NCBI GenBank assembly: GCA_963804865.1
Contig: CAWDSH010000001.1
Location: 1,302,001-1,366,000, forward strand
Origin: CAVVEQ01 sp963804865
GTDB taxonomy: Bacteria; Chloroflexota; Anaerolineae; Anaerolineales; Anaerolineaceae
DNA length: 64,000 nucleotides
Direction of reading: 5' to 3'
Shown in pieces: positions 1 to 9,681 of this stretch. The stretch's first letter is position 1. Every line of letters begins with the position of its first letter. The translations under genes and the position numbers were made by a program. Under the pieces are notes generated by a model. It had not been told where the DNA came from. It worked only from the letters and a program-made list of their open reading frames with translations, and did no database searches.

Positions 1-1
1 C

Positions 2-1072
2 ACACTCCTGGTGCTGTTCATCGCCGCACTTGGTGAAGGGCTGGGCAATGGCAACCGTGAGTACTTATCAAAACTTGATGCAGAGCTGATCGTTTATCAA
101 GCCAAATCCGATTTCGTCATTGCAGCCAGCCGCCTGGGCAAGAACCGCCTGGCGGAAATTCGCCGCCTGGATGGCGTGGCGGATGCCGGCCTGCTGGGAA
201 CAGCCAGCGCAGCCATCATCCTGCCAGAAGATGAGACCTTGAAAGTTGCCCTCCTGGGTGTCGATCCCGGGCATACCGGCGAACCCCCCGTGTTTCAAGG
301 TCAACAACTAAAATCCAACACAGCCAAGGAAGTCATTATCGATAAAAATACAGCCCTGCGCAGCAAACTGGCTCTGGGTGATATCATGACCATCCGGGTT
401 ACGCAAGGCACCGAGGATAAATTTTACGATCTGCGCATTATCGGCGTCACCGATGGACGACAATATTCGCTCCAACCATCCATTTTTGTGCCCTTCAATA
501 CCTGGGACAAGATCCGCTCAAAATCTGAAGCCGAATTGAATGTTTCAAATCCCATTCCCAACATCGTGATGGTCAAGCTGGATGATCCTTCACAAATCGA
601 GGAGGTCAGCCAGCGTATTGAAACTCAAGTCAAGAACGTTGAAACTGCCAGCTTGAAGGATGCCATTCAAGCCTTGCCTGGATATTCGGCTCAGCAAAGC
701 ACGCTGAACACGCAGGGCGGATTCACTTTATTCATCGGCATCCTGGTCATCGGCGGCTTTTTCCAGATCCAGATATTGCAGAAAGTTTCCCAGATCGGTG
801 TTCTGAAAGCCATCGGCACAGCCAATCCCATCGTTGCGGCGTCCTCGGTTATTCAGATCGTGGTTGTCACGGTCATCGGGGTTGCCATCGGCGGTTTGCT
901 GTCGTTCTTATTTTCATTGACCTTCCCCCCAACCGTCCCGATCGTATTCAACGGGACAACATCCGCCCTGGCAATTGTTGCGCTCCTGCTCATTGGTCCC
1001 CTGGGGGGTCTGGTCTCGATCCGCTACGCTGTTAAGATTGAACCTCTTAAAGCGCTGGGATTATCTTCATGA
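2..1072 (+). CDS. ABC transporter permease, FtsX/MacB-like (5' partial)
   Basis: Membrane subunit of an FtsX/MacB/DevC-type ABC exporter. The reading frame is open to the left edge, so the amino end lies outside the window; the GTG at 11 is not necessarily the start. The first ~220 visible residues form the extracytoplasmic core domain, followed by three hydrophobic segments (roughly residues 238-260, 275-305 and 318-340 of the visible part), the usual FtsX fold. The carboxyl end carries the family's 'EPLKALG' pattern. It overlaps the downstream ATPase by ATGA, so the two are translationally coupled. The substrate (lipoprotein, peptide or glycolipid) cannot be told from sequence. Confidence 0.85.
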   Translation, partial: TLLVLFIAALGEGLGNGNREYLSKLDAELIVYQAKSDFVIAASRLGKNRLAEIRRLDGVADAGLLGTASAAIILPEDETLKVALLGVDPGHTGEPPVFQGQQLKSNTAKEVIIDKNTALRSKLALGDIMTIRVTQGTEDKFYDLRIIGVTDGRQYSLQPSIFVPFNTWDKIRSKSEAELNVSNPIPNIVMVKLDDPSQIEEVSQRIETQVKNVETASLKDAIQALPGYSAQQSTLNTQGGFTLFIGILVIGGFFQIQILQKVSQIGVLKAIGTANPIVAASSVIQIVVVTVIGVAIGGLLSFLFSLTFPPTVPIVFNGTTSALAIVALLLIGPLGGLVSIRYAVKIEPLKALGLSS

Positions 1073-1812
1073 CGGGTAAAACTATGGCAAATTACGCACT
1101 TGAAACCGAATCAGTAGTAAAAACATATCCAAGTGAATCCGGCGTCATCCAGGCTGTGGATGATGTTTCCCTGCAGGTGACCGCGGGTGAGTTCGTCGCA
1201 CTGGTGGGTCCCAGCGGTTCCGGGAAAACCACCATGTTGTCGATCCTGGCCGCCCTGCTGCAGCCCAGCTCCGGGAAGATCCTCCTGGATGGACAGGACC
1301 TGGCTGCGATGAACGATGTGGAACGGGTGAAGATGCGCCGCGAAAAGATCGGCTTCACATTCCAGGCGAACAACCTGGTACCGTATCTGACCGCTCTGGA
1401 AAATGTGGAATTGATGCTGCGCTTGAACAATAAGCTGGATAAAACCGGTAAATTACGCGCGCGGGAATTACTCGCCCGGCTTGGGTTGGGCGAACGCCTG
1501 CACAATCTTCCGGGGCAGATGTCGGGTGGTCAGCAGCAGCGTGTTGCCATCGCCCGGGCATTGATCCATAATCCCAGTCTTGTCCTTGCGGATGAACCCA
1601 CCGCGAGCCTGGATACGGAACGGGCATTCCAGGTGGTGGAGACCTTTGCCGGGCTGATCCACGAGCAGAACCGCGCCGGGATCATGGTCACCCATGATCT
1701 GCGCATGTGCGAATACGTGGACAGGGTTCTGCAAATGCAGGATGGCAAATTGGTTAAGATCTATAAAAGCCGCAAAGAAATCCTGAACCTGGTAAAGGGT
1801 GGACGGGATTAG
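1069..1812 (+). CDS. ABC transporter ATP-binding protein (LolD/MacB/DevA type)
   Basis: Nucleotide-binding subunit of the exporter whose permease lies immediately upstream. Walker A GPSGSGKT is at residues 47-54, the signature MSGGQQQRVAIARAL near 149 and Walker B LVLADEPT near 170, all intact. 247 residues is normal for this class. The ATG at 1069 overlaps the preceding stop; an internal ATG at 1084 is an alternative start. No third (adaptor) subunit is visible in the window. The class is clear; the exported molecule is not. Confidence 0.88.
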   Translation: MTGKTMANYALETESVVKTYPSESGVIQAVDDVSLQVTAGEFVALVGPSGSGKTTMLSILAALLQPSSGKILLDGQDLAAMNDVERVKMRREKIGFTFQANNLVPYLTALENVELMLRLNNKLDKTGKLRARELLARLGLGERLHNLPGQMSGGQQQRVAIARALIHNPSLVLADEPTASLDTERAFQVVETFAGLIHEQNRAGIMVTHDLRMCEYVDRVLQMQDGKLVKIYKSRKEILNLVKGGRD

Positions 1813-1935
1813 GATATCCATCCTGAAATAACGATATACTCTACGCATTGTTAAAAGCCATGATGCGAAATCTTTTGCCCATGCGAATGGTTAATGATTT
1901 TCTGGTTGTGACCACCATCTTCAAGGAGATGAAGT

Positions 1936-3701
1936 TTGATCAAAAAGCTTTATAAATATATTGGGAAATATAAGAAGTTTTTATTCCTGATCCCCATTCT
2001 TGTGTTACTGGATGTACTTTGTGAATTGAGCATACCTTTACTGATGGCAAAGGTCATTGATATTGGAATCCCGGCCAAGGATCTTCAATTCATCACCCGC
2101 ATCGGTCTTTACATGATCTTATTGGCACTGGCGCAATCGTTCTTGGTATTTTATTTATGCGCCTCACCACGAATGTAAGTATGGGATTTGGCGCTAATTT
2201 ACGGGATGCGCTCTTCGAGAAAATTCAAAGCTTTACCTTTAAGAATATCGATCAATTCAGTACCGCTTCCCTGATCACGCGCCTGACCAATGATGCCAAC
2301 AACCTGCAAGTTACCGTGATGATGGGTTTACGAATTCTCCTGCGCGCACCCATGATGCTGATAGTCTCATTCATTATGGCGTATAGCATCAATCCCCAGT
2401 TATCCGTGGTGCTGGCGATTGCCATCCCTTTGCTCAGCGTGGGTGTAGTGGTGATCATGAAAACTGCGATTTCCCGGTTTTCCATCATGCAGGAAAAAAT
2501 CGATGCGCTTAACAACGGACTCCAGGAGAATCTGATCGGCATCCGGGTGGTTAAATCCTACGTGCGAGCTGATCATGAAATTCAAAAGTTCAAAGAAGCG
2601 AATGATAACCTGACAAATTCTGCGATCCGCGCTGTCAGCATCGCGATCCTGAACATGCCGCTGATGATGCTGGTCATGAATGGCGCGACACTCGCCATTA
2701 TCTGGATGGGTGGGCAAATGGTTTCAAAAGGTGCATTGGGTGCTGGTGGATTGATCGGTTTTATCAGCTACGTGATGCAGATCCTGATGAGCGTGATGAT
2801 GGTTTCCATGATCATCATCATGGGGGCTCGTGCCAGTGCCAGCGGGAAACGCATTGTGGAGGTTCTCGATACCCAACCGGATATCATTGAACCGATTCAA
2901 CCCAAAATAACAGGGGACGAAAAGAAAACAAGTGCCTTGACTACCGGGAAAACTGGAAAAGTGGTATTCAAGGAAGTTTCCTTCAAGTACAACCTGAACA
3001 GTGACGAAAATGTGCTCACGGGAATAAACTTCACGATCCAACCAGGTCAGATCATCGGCATCGTTGGTGGAACCGGCACAGGCAAGACCACCCTGGTTCA
3101 TCTCATCCCCCGTTTGTATGATGTCACTGAAGGTGCCGTGCTTGTCGATGATGTGGACGTGCGCGATTATTCACTTGAAACCCTGCGCGACAAAATTGGG
3201 ATGGTAATGCAGCAAAATACCTTGTTCTCGGGAACGATCCGGGAGAACCTCGCCTGGGGGAATCCCAATGCCACCCAGGATGAGATCGAGGCAGTCTGTA
3301 AAGACGCCCAGGCGCACGATTTCATCATGTCCTTCCCCAATGGCTATGATACCCAGCTGGGTCAGGGCGGTGTAAATATATCCGGAGGTCAAAAACAGCG
3401 CCTGTGTATTGCCCGGGCGATGTTGAAGAAACCCAGTATCCTCATCCTGGACGACAGCACCAGCGCAGTTGATTCGGGCACAGAAGGAAAGATCCGGGCT
3501 TCGTTCTACCACAGCTTCGCCAATACCACGGTATTGATCATAGCGCAGCGCATCAGCTCAGTTCGCGAAGCTGACCAGATCATCGTGCTGGATGACGGCA
3601 GGATAGCTGGCATTGGAGCTCATAAAGATCTCATCGCCAATAATGCAATCTACCAGGAGATCAACTCCTCACAGCAGGAAGGAGTTTTCAATCATGGATG
3701 A
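1936..3701 (+). CDS. ABC exporter half-transporter, subunit 1 (frameshifted)
   Basis: Type IV (ABCB-like) half-transporter with a membrane domain followed by an NBD. It starts at TTG 1936 with an AAGGAG ribosome site just before it. The frame breaks near 2150: the first ~70 residues (frame of 1936) continue in the frame that reads MRLTTNVSMGFGANLRD. One extra T in the TTTT at 2148-2151 would restore it, giving ~588 residues, the family norm. Walker A is GGTGTGKT and the signature NISGGQKQRL. Walker B reads ILILDDSTSAVD, with Asp where the catalytic Glu is usual, so this partner probably carries the degenerate site of a heterodimer. Its stop overlaps the start of subunit 2 by 8 bases. Confidence 0.85.
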
Positions 3702-5620
3702 AAGAAAGAAGCCCATTCAGCACCAGACGCCCATGCAGGGACCCAGGGGCGGTCATGGTATGTCAGGCGCTTTTGAACGACCGAAGAATACACGGAAGAC
3801 CCTGCTGCGCTTATTAATGTACCTCAATAAAAAAAAGTGGTTCCTGCTACTCGCATTCATACTGATGATCGTCAGTTCCTTCAGCATGCTGGCAGGTAAT
3901 TATTTTCTCAAGCCCCTTATTAACAATTACATCCTTCCCGGGGATTTCGCAGGTCTCGGCAGAGCCTTAATGGGACTGGGAGCAATTTACTTGATCGGTG
4001 TTGGGGCATCCTATTCCCAAAGCCGTCTCATGGTTCAGATCGCCCAAAAAACGACCAACACCATCAGGCAGGATTTGTTCGTAAAAATGCAAAAATTACC
4101 GGTGAAATACTTTGATACCCATTCCCATGGGGATGTGATGAGCCGCTTCACCAACGATCTGGATAATGTGCATATGGCACTTGAACAAAGTATTCTTCAA
4201 CTCATGTCCAGCGTTTTGATCTTTTTGGGATCGGTGATCATGATGCTGGTGCTCAGTCCACTGCTCTCCGTGATAACCTTCCTCGTGTTGGGGTTGATGT
4301 TCTTTCCTGACCGGGAAAATCGCCGGGAAAAGCAAGACGTATTTTCAGCAACAACAGAAAAATTTGGGCAACGTGAATGGCTATATCGAAGAGATGGTGG
4401 ATGGACTTAAAGTGGTTAAAGTCTTTAACCATGAAGACGAGACAATTACAGAGTTCAAACAGCGAAACGAATCCTATCGCAAGGCTGCCACCGAGGCGAA
4501 TTTTTACGCCGGGGTGGTGATGCCGGTGATGGGCAATCTCAACAATATTTCCTATGCTGCCACCGCGCTTTTTGGCGGCATCCTCACGGTGACTTCCAAT
4601 TTCGATATTGGATCGCTGGCAGCATATCTTCAATTCTCACGTCAAATAGGCATGCCGGTTCAGCAGATGACCAATCAATTGAACGTGATCCTTGCAGCCA
4701 TGGCTGGTGCAGAGCGGGTTTTCGAGGTCATGGACCAGGAGCCGGAAGTCGATAAGGGCGATGTGACGCTTGTCGGCGTAGACAAGGATCAGAAGGGAGC
4801 TCTGACTGTCAAAGACAACGGCGCACGACCCAGCCATTGGGCATGGAAAGTTCCCCAACCGGATGGTTCATTGCAATATATTGAACTCAAGGGAGATGTT
4901 CGTTTCAGCAATGTTGATTTTAGCTATGAACCTCCTAAATTGGTCCTGAGTAATCTCACCCTGTTTGCCAAGCCAGGGCAGAAGATCGCCCTGGTGGGTT
5001 CCACAGGGGCAGGAAAAACCACCATCACCAACCTGCTCAACCGTTTTTATGAATTAGAAGAGGGGACCATCACCTATGATGGGATCGATATCCAGCGGAT
5101 ATGCAAGAATGACCTCCGCCAATCGTTGGGCATGGTACTTCAGGATACCCACCTGTTTTCCGGGACAATTCTAGACAATATCCGCTATGGGCGGCTGGAT
5201 GCCACGGACGAAGAATGCATCGAGGCGGCCAAATTAGTAAATGCCCATTCGTTCATCAAACGCCTGCCGCAAGGATATCAGACCATCATCACTGCAGACG
5301 GAACCAATCTCTCCCAGGGACAGCGCCAGCTGCTTGCCATCACCCGCGCCGCGATTGCAGATCCGCCGGTGATGATCCTGGATGAAGCTACCAGCTCGAT
5401 CGATACGCGTACCGAGCGATTGATCGAAAAAGGCATGGATGCGTTGATGGAAGACCGCACCGTCTTTGTGATCGCACACCGTCTCTCGACCGTCCGCAAC
5501 GCGAAAGCCATCCTTGTTTTGGAGAATGGCGAGATCATCGAGCGCGGCGACCATGAGGATCTTCTCAAACAGAAAGGCCGCTATTACCAGTTCTACACAG
5601 GGCAATATGAGCTGGCCTGA
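3694..5620 (+). CDS. ABC exporter half-transporter, subunit 2 (frameshifted)
   Basis: Second half of the heterodimeric ABC exporter. The ATG at 3694 (AAGGAG upstream, overlapping subunit 1) is preferred over the longer frame beginning at 3613. The frame breaks near 4305; deleting one C of the CC at 4306-4307 joins '...GLMFF' to 'LTGKIAGKSKTYFQQQQ', the normal helix after a transmembrane segment. Walker A GSTGAGKT, signature LSQGQRQ and Walker B VMILDEATSSID are canonical, with the catalytic Glu present. Together with subunit 1 this resembles BmrCD/TM287-288-type multidrug or lipid exporters; the substrate is unknown. A terminator follows. Confidence 0.85.
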
Positions 5621-5640
5621 TCATAACCGGGCCATTAATA

Positions 5641-5676
5641 AACTGCTTCCTGATAAATATCAGGAAGCAGTTTTTC
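5641..5676 (+). terminator. Rho-independent terminator (possibly bidirectional)
   Basis: Perfect inverted repeat: left arm 5641-5655 (AACTGCTTCCTGATA), right arm 5658-5672, followed by a run of T. It lies 20 bases after the exporter pair and just before the convergent stop of the hydrolase at 5678; the A-rich left flank lets it serve both directions. Confidence 0.85.
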
Positions 5677-5677
5677 A

Positions 5678-6334
5678 TCACGGTTTTATCAGCATCAGTT
5701 TTTCTCTTGAGATCGGTTGCCTGGAATGTCCGAGGTAGATCGTGATTGCGCGTGTGGATTGAAGGCGCGCCAGGCTATGGGGAAGCTGATTCCAATCCGT
5801 GGCAAGCAGGCATTGCAGTGAAAACCGTGGGAAATTGCCAAACAGATCCCCCGAAAAAACTGCGCCATTTTCAAGAATCAGGCAAGTATGCCCTGTCGTG
5901 TGACCGGGGGTATGCAGGATGGTGGCATTCAAGCCATACTCAACCAACGAACCGCCATCCTCCAGCGTGAAATCGGGGATGGTTTTCGGTAATGGGAGGA
6001 AGCGCCCAAATACCTTTTGGAGGGGTGGATAAAAGTTTCCTCGCCCCCTGCATGTACCCAGAGGCGATACACCCTTCGCCATGCTCTCTGCGTCATCAGG
6101 GTGTACACCGATGAGTGCCCCGGTCAACCTGCGCAAGGCTGCAGCGCTGCCATAATGATCGTAATGGGCATGCGTGATCCAGATCACTTTCAAATCCCGC
6201 CGCCCAAGCTGCTGCATTTTCTTCAGGATTTGTTCTTCCTGCCCTGGAATGCCGCTATCGACCAAGTACATGCCACCTTGGGTTGCGATCAGAAAAGCGA
6301 ACCCAAATCCACAAGGGATGGGATGGATATGCAT
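5678..6334 (-). CDS. MBL-fold metallo-hydrolase
   Basis: Metallo-beta-lactamase-fold hydrolase of 218 residues. The metal motif THAHYDH is at residues ~54-60 (HxHxDH), a second ligand sits in TPGHTTGH near 137 and an Asp in FSGDLFG near 157; GHS near 200 supplies the last His. All elements of a dinuclear metal centre are present. The small size and lack of extra domains fit glyoxalase-II-like or general hydrolases, so the substrate cannot be assigned. It is the second gene of a leftward pair with the DUF4230 gene and converges on the exporter operon. Confidence 0.8.
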   Translation of the reverse strand: MHIHPIPCGFGFAFLIATQGGMYLVDSGIPGQEEQILKKMQQLGRRDLKVIWITHAHYDHYGSAAALRRLTGALIGVHPDDAESMAKGVSPLGTCRGRGNFYPPLQKVFGRFLPLPKTIPDFTLEDGGSLVEYGLNATILHTPGHTTGHTCLILENGAVFSGDLFGNFPRFSLQCLLATDWNQLPHSLARLQSTRAITIYLGHSRQPISREKLMLIKP

Positions 6335-6363
6335 TGAGAAAATATCAGACGGACAGGATGGCT

Positions 6364-7035
6364 TTATTCTGCTGCTGGTGTTGGTGGAAGGAAAATGGCA
6401 TCCTCAAAACCCAGGTCTTGCAGAAGCCGGGAAAGATAACTCTCCGCGTTGATCCTGGCTTGCTCAAGAATGCCATCCTCCATGGCAGCCTTGAAAATCT
6501 CCTCTTCTGCTACCCTTCGCACCTGGGTTTCAAGGTCCGGATTTTCACGAGTCAAGAGGCCGGTCTGGCGGTCATACACATATGATTTTTCATTATCCAA
6601 GCTGGCGGCGAAAATCTCAGCTTCCGGCAGGTGTATGCTCAAAATACCGTCCTTCATTTCAAGATCAGATGGCATCAGTTTATTCAAATCAACCCCGGCG
6701 ATCACCGTGCCATGCGCCACAAACAACATACGGTCGCCGAATAACGGTTTCAAGATCGATTGTCCCGAATCCCCGGTGATGACCTTTTCAACCGAATATT
6801 GGATCGTCTCCAGGCGAGCCAATGAACGCACCTCGTGAATAATTGTCACCGGATCCGGCAGGATGGTAGGCGTGGGGTGGAGGAAATCCGCCACCTGGGT
6901 GCTCAAATGCGAGTTGGCGTTCTGGATGGGTTCGATCACCTTCAGGGTTGTATCACGAACAATCAGCAGCATGGCGATGATGATCACAGCAACAATAACC
7001 AAAGCTCCCAACAGCACTAAAATGATTTTTTTCAT
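6364..7035 (-). CDS. DUF4230 domain membrane-anchored protein
   Basis: 223 residues: a single amino-terminal transmembrane helix (residues ~4-28), then an external domain with the DUF4230 pattern (V.TIHEVRSLARLETIQYSVEKV near residue 65, followed by beta-rich segments and 'LPEAEIF'). The function of the family is unknown. The stretch between the helix and the domain is Pro-rich (HPTPTILPDP). It lies upstream of the MBL hydrolase on the same strand, 29 bases apart, so the two are probably co-transcribed. The ATG start places the helix at the very amino end, which supports it. Confidence 0.75.
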   Translation of the reverse strand: MKKIILVLLGALVIVAVIIIAMLLIVRDTTLKVIEPIQNANSHLSTQVADFLHPTPTILPDPVTIIHEVRSLARLETIQYSVEKVITGDSGQSILKPLFGDRMLFVAHGTVIAGVDLNKLMPSDLEMKDGILSIHLPEAEIFAASLDNEKSYVYDRQTGLLTRENPDLETQVRRVAEEEIFKAAMEDGILEQARINAESYLSRLLQDLGFEDAIFLPPTPAAE

Positions 7036-7233
7036 AGCGCATCCCTTCTACCCGGACAATAATATTGGTCAATTAATCAATACTATAACATCAAACAACC
7101 ATCGTATTTCCATTTTTCACTTCTCATCATTGTTGCTCTATTTAAAAACGCGATTTTTCGTGAATCACTTTTTACTTTTAAAGAGCCAAATTGAATTCAA
7201 TCAGGAGATTTCTTAATAAATTCTCATAATCTA

Positions 7234-7262
7234 TTGACTCTCGATTTAATTCGTGCTACTAT
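7234..7262 (+). promoter_or_regulatory. Sigma70-type promoter of the LacI regulator gene
   Basis: TTGACT (7234-7239), 17-base spacer, TACTAT (7257-7262). The predicted start of transcription falls at about 7268-7270, inside the repeat cluster that follows. This rules out the longer reading frame whose TTG start is this -35 box. Confidence 0.75.
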
Positions 7263-7300
7263 GTTATCGATAACGGGAACGATAACGGGATCGATAACAG
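7263..7300 (+). promoter_or_regulatory. Operator cluster: GTTATCGATAAC palindrome and three CGATAAC units
   Basis: A perfect 12-bp palindrome GTTATCGATAAC (7263-7274) is followed by CGATAAC units beginning at 7268, 7280 and 7292, i.e. every 12 bases. The cluster covers the predicted transcription start and runs into the GTG start codon. A CG-centred palindrome is the typical LacI-family operator, so autoregulation is likely. Binding is inferred. Confidence 0.65.
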
Positions 7301-8379
7301 TGCAAACCAGGCATAAGCGTCCGACAATCAAGGAAGTGGCTTCTGCGGCGGGGGTTTCCACCCAGACTGTGTCCCGTGTTATGAATGACCGCCCAGATGT
7401 TTCCGATGAAACCCGCGATCGTGTCCAAAAAATAATCACTGAATTGGGTTATCAGCCAAGTGCTCTTGCGCGCAGCCTGATCCAACAACGAAGCTTAACC
7501 CTGGGGGTCGTCGTGGCAGGCTTGAAGTATATTGGCCCATCCCGCACTTTAAGCGGTATCACCTTTGCAGCCGAGGAATTTGGTTATTCCCTGCTATTAA
7601 AAGAGCTGCGAAGCTTCAATGCCAATAACGTGGAGCCCATTTTACAGGAATTTCTTTCCCGCCATGCCGATGGGATCATTTGGGCCGTCCCGGAGGTTGG
7701 TGAAAATCGTGAATGGCTATTAACCAACCCTCTAGCCAGTTTTGAAACTCCCATTGTTTTCCTCACCATGCAGCCGCGGCTTCATGTTCCCGTGGTTTCC
7801 ATCGATAATTTTATGGGTGGACGCATGGTGATGAATCATTTACTCGAGCAGGGATACCGTCACATTGGGCACATCTCCGGTCCATTGGATTGGTGGGAAT
7901 CCCGCCAGCGGATGGACGCCTGGAAAGTTGCCCTGAAGGAAGCAGGTTTGGAAGTCCGTGATGAATACTGGGTGGAGGGGAATTGGTCCTCTTCGAGTGC
8001 TGCCCAGGTAATTGGAAAACTTTTCGAGCAATATCCGGAAATGGATGCTGTTTTCGCAGCCAATGATCAGATGGCTCTCAGTGTTCTTCAGGCGGCCTGT
8101 CAAAGGAACTTGCGTGTTCCTGAAGATCTCGGCGTCGTCGGTTTTGACGATATGCCCGAGTCGCCATATTTTTTCCCTCCCTTGACCACAGTTCAGCCCG
8201 AGCAATTTAACGTGGGACGAATGGCTGTTGAAGAGATGGTAAAAATCCTGAATTCTGATCGCCAAAAAACAGGTATCGTCGAACCGACATCCATCATGCT
8301 GACACCGTCATTAATTGTGCGTCAGAGCTCATTAAAACGGATAAATTTGAACATGAAGGAGGTGGTATTGACTGAATAA
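7300..8379 (+). CDS. LacI-family transcriptional regulator (arabinose island)
   Basis: About 359 residues from GTG 7300. The helix-turn-helix TIKEVASAAGVSTQTVSRVMNDRP is near the amino end and is followed by the hinge helix (PSALARSL) and a periplasmic-binding-like sensor domain with the family's GYRHIGHISG, AANDQMA and GVVGFDD motifs. I chose GTG 7300 because the longer frame would begin inside the promoter; no strong ribosome site precedes it. It lies directly upstream of the sugar importer and araBDA genes, so it is probably the arabinose or arabinoside-responsive repressor, but the ligand is inferred from context only. Confidence 0.85.
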   Translation: MQTRHKRPTIKEVASAAGVSTQTVSRVMNDRPDVSDETRDRVQKIITELGYQPSALARSLIQQRSLTLGVVVAGLKYIGPSRTLSGITFAAEEFGYSLLLKELRSFNANNVEPILQEFLSRHADGIIWAVPEVGENREWLLTNPLASFETPIVFLTMQPRLHVPVVSIDNFMGGRMVMNHLLEQGYRHIGHISGPLDWWESRQRMDAWKVALKEAGLEVRDEYWVEGNWSSSSAAQVIGKLFEQYPEMDAVFAANDQMALSVLQAACQRNLRVPEDLGVVGFDDMPESPYFFPPLTTVQPEQFNVGRMAVEEMVKILNSDRQKTGIVEPTSIMLTPSLIVRQSSLKRINLNMKEVVLTE

Positions 8380-8406
8380 ATGCTCGTCGTTAAGAAGAAG
8401 TGCTCA

Positions 8407-8462
8407 CCAAGAGAATGAGATACCCTGGCAAGCACTTCCAAGAGAGTGAGTTGACCTGGCAA
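8407..8462 (+). repeat. Imperfect 25-bp direct repeat upstream of the importer operon
   Basis: CCAAGAGAATGAG... (8407-8431) and CCAAGAGAGTGAG... (8438-8462) match at 21 of 25 positions with a 31-bp period, about three helical turns. AAGTGCT (8398-8404) and AGCACTT (8431-8437) form an inverted repeat around the first copy. The position between regulator and operon suggests a binding region; no convincing -35/-10 pair was found here. Confidence 0.5.
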
Positions 8463-8541
8463 CAGGAAACCCACCCCTCAAACCAGATTATAACGTATTG
8501 CAAACTCCGTGAGGAGAAACATTCTAAAAAAGGAGAGAAAG

Positions 8542-9609
8542 ATGGACCGTATTAAGATTTTCGCCTTACTCGTCGCAGTTTCGTTGATCCTTGGGGCTTG
8601 TGGAACCACACCCGTGGCAACCGAAGCCCCGGTGGTGGAAGAACCGGTTGCTGAAGAACCGGTTGTCGAAGAACCGGTTGTAGAGCCAGGACCCGGAACG
8701 GGTCTTGCCTGTAAACCAAACTGCCAATATTCCGACCTGGTGGTAGGCTTCCTGCAAACCGGTTCGGAAGGCGGCTGGCGCGCAGCCAATACCGCATCCT
8801 TCAATGAGACAGCTGCTTCTTTGGGATTAACATTGAAATTCTATGATTCCCAGAATGAGCTGGCCAACGAAGTAGCAGGTTTCCAGCAGTTCAATGAAGA
8901 TCCTGCAGTGAACGTCATCGTACTATCTGCTCTCGAAACCACCGGTTGGGAACAATTGATCAAGGATGCCTATGCTGCCGGTAAGGTCGTCGTAATCCAG
9001 GACCGCCGCATTGACGCCCCCGCTGAGCTCTTTGAGACCTTCATCGGTGCCGACTTCGTTGAAGAAGGCCGTAAATCAGCGCTCGCCATCTGCGAACTGC
9101 TCAAGGACAGCGAGAAGAAGAACGTCTGGGAACTGGTTGGCAATGTTGGTTCCTCAGCCGCCAAAGACCGCGGCCAGGGCTTCCGCGAAGCCATGGGTGA
9201 ATGCGGTTTGACCGTCACCAAGAGCCAAACAGCCAACTGGTCGATCACCGAAGGCAAGCAGGTCACTGAAGCCTGGTTGAAGGAAACGACCGATGTTCAG
9301 GCCATTTTCGGTCAAAATGACGAAATGGCTTTGGGCGCAATCGAAGCTCTCAAGGAAGCCGGCCTGGTTCCAGGTGTGGATGTCAAAGTCCTGTCTGTCG
9401 ATGCGACAGCCGGTGCCTTCAAGGCCATGCTGGATGGTACGCTCAACGTGACCGTGGAATGCAACCCACTCCTGGCTCCCCAGGTGTACGAAGCTGCATT
9501 GAAGGCTGCCAATGGTGAAGATCTGCCCGATTGGATCCCCTCCCAGGAAGATGTGTTCTGGGCAACGGACCCGAACCTGCAGCAAATTGCCGACGGCCGC
9601 AAGTACTAA
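8542..9609 (+). CDS. Sugar ABC transporter substrate-binding lipoprotein (CUT2 family)
   Basis: 355 residues from ATG 8542, preceded by a strong AAAGGAGAG site. The signal peptide ends in the lipobox LILGAC (Cys ~23), then comes a Pro/Glu/Val linker (repeats of EEPV, residues ~35-52) and a periplasmic-binding type-1 domain. Motifs 'VVIQDRRIDAP', 'GQNDEMALGAIEALKEAG' and 'TVECNPLL' match the YtfQ/galactofuranose-ribose group. It is the first gene of the importer operon that runs into araBDA, so L-arabinose or an arabinose oligomer is the likely ligand. The lipoprotein anchor suits a Gram-positive-like or monoderm envelope. Confidence 0.88.
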   Translation: MDRIKIFALLVAVSLILGACGTTPVATEAPVVEEPVAEEPVVEEPVVEPGPGTGLACKPNCQYSDLVVGFLQTGSEGGWRAANTASFNETAASLGLTLKFYDSQNELANEVAGFQQFNEDPAVNVIVLSALETTGWEQLIKDAYAAGKVVVIQDRRIDAPAELFETFIGADFVEEGRKSALAICELLKDSEKKNVWELVGNVGSSAAKDRGQGFREAMGECGLTVTKSQTANWSITEGKQVTEAWLKETTDVQAIFGQNDEMALGAIEALKEAGLVPGVDVKVLSVDATAGAFKAMLDGTLNVTVECNPLLAPQVYEAALKAANGEDLPDWIPSQEDVFWATDPNLQQIADGRKY

Positions 9610-9681
9610 AAGCAGTTTTGAACTTCTAAGCCGATGAGCCAACCTTTTAGGCACTCCTCTTAGAAGCTGAATGAGCCTAAT

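Noticed and set aside
2140..2165. Programmed ribosomal frameshifting in the exporter gene
   Set aside because: More than a dozen unrelated genes show similar one-base breaks, most in homopolymers and without slippery-site/pseudoknot structure; sequence error is simpler.
7234..7299. Longer LacI start at TTG 7234
   Set aside because: This TTG is the -35 box of a well-formed promoter; translation from there would need transcription starting further upstream, for which nothing is seen.
8635..8700. Short tandem repeats as a possible repeat element
   Set aside because: They encode the Pro/Glu/Val linker after the lipobox of the binding protein and are explained by coding sequence.
8478..8804. Minus-strand Gly/Ser/Thr-repeat protein
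   Set aside because: Antisense of the lipoprotein linker; the repeat is a by-product of the EEPV codons.
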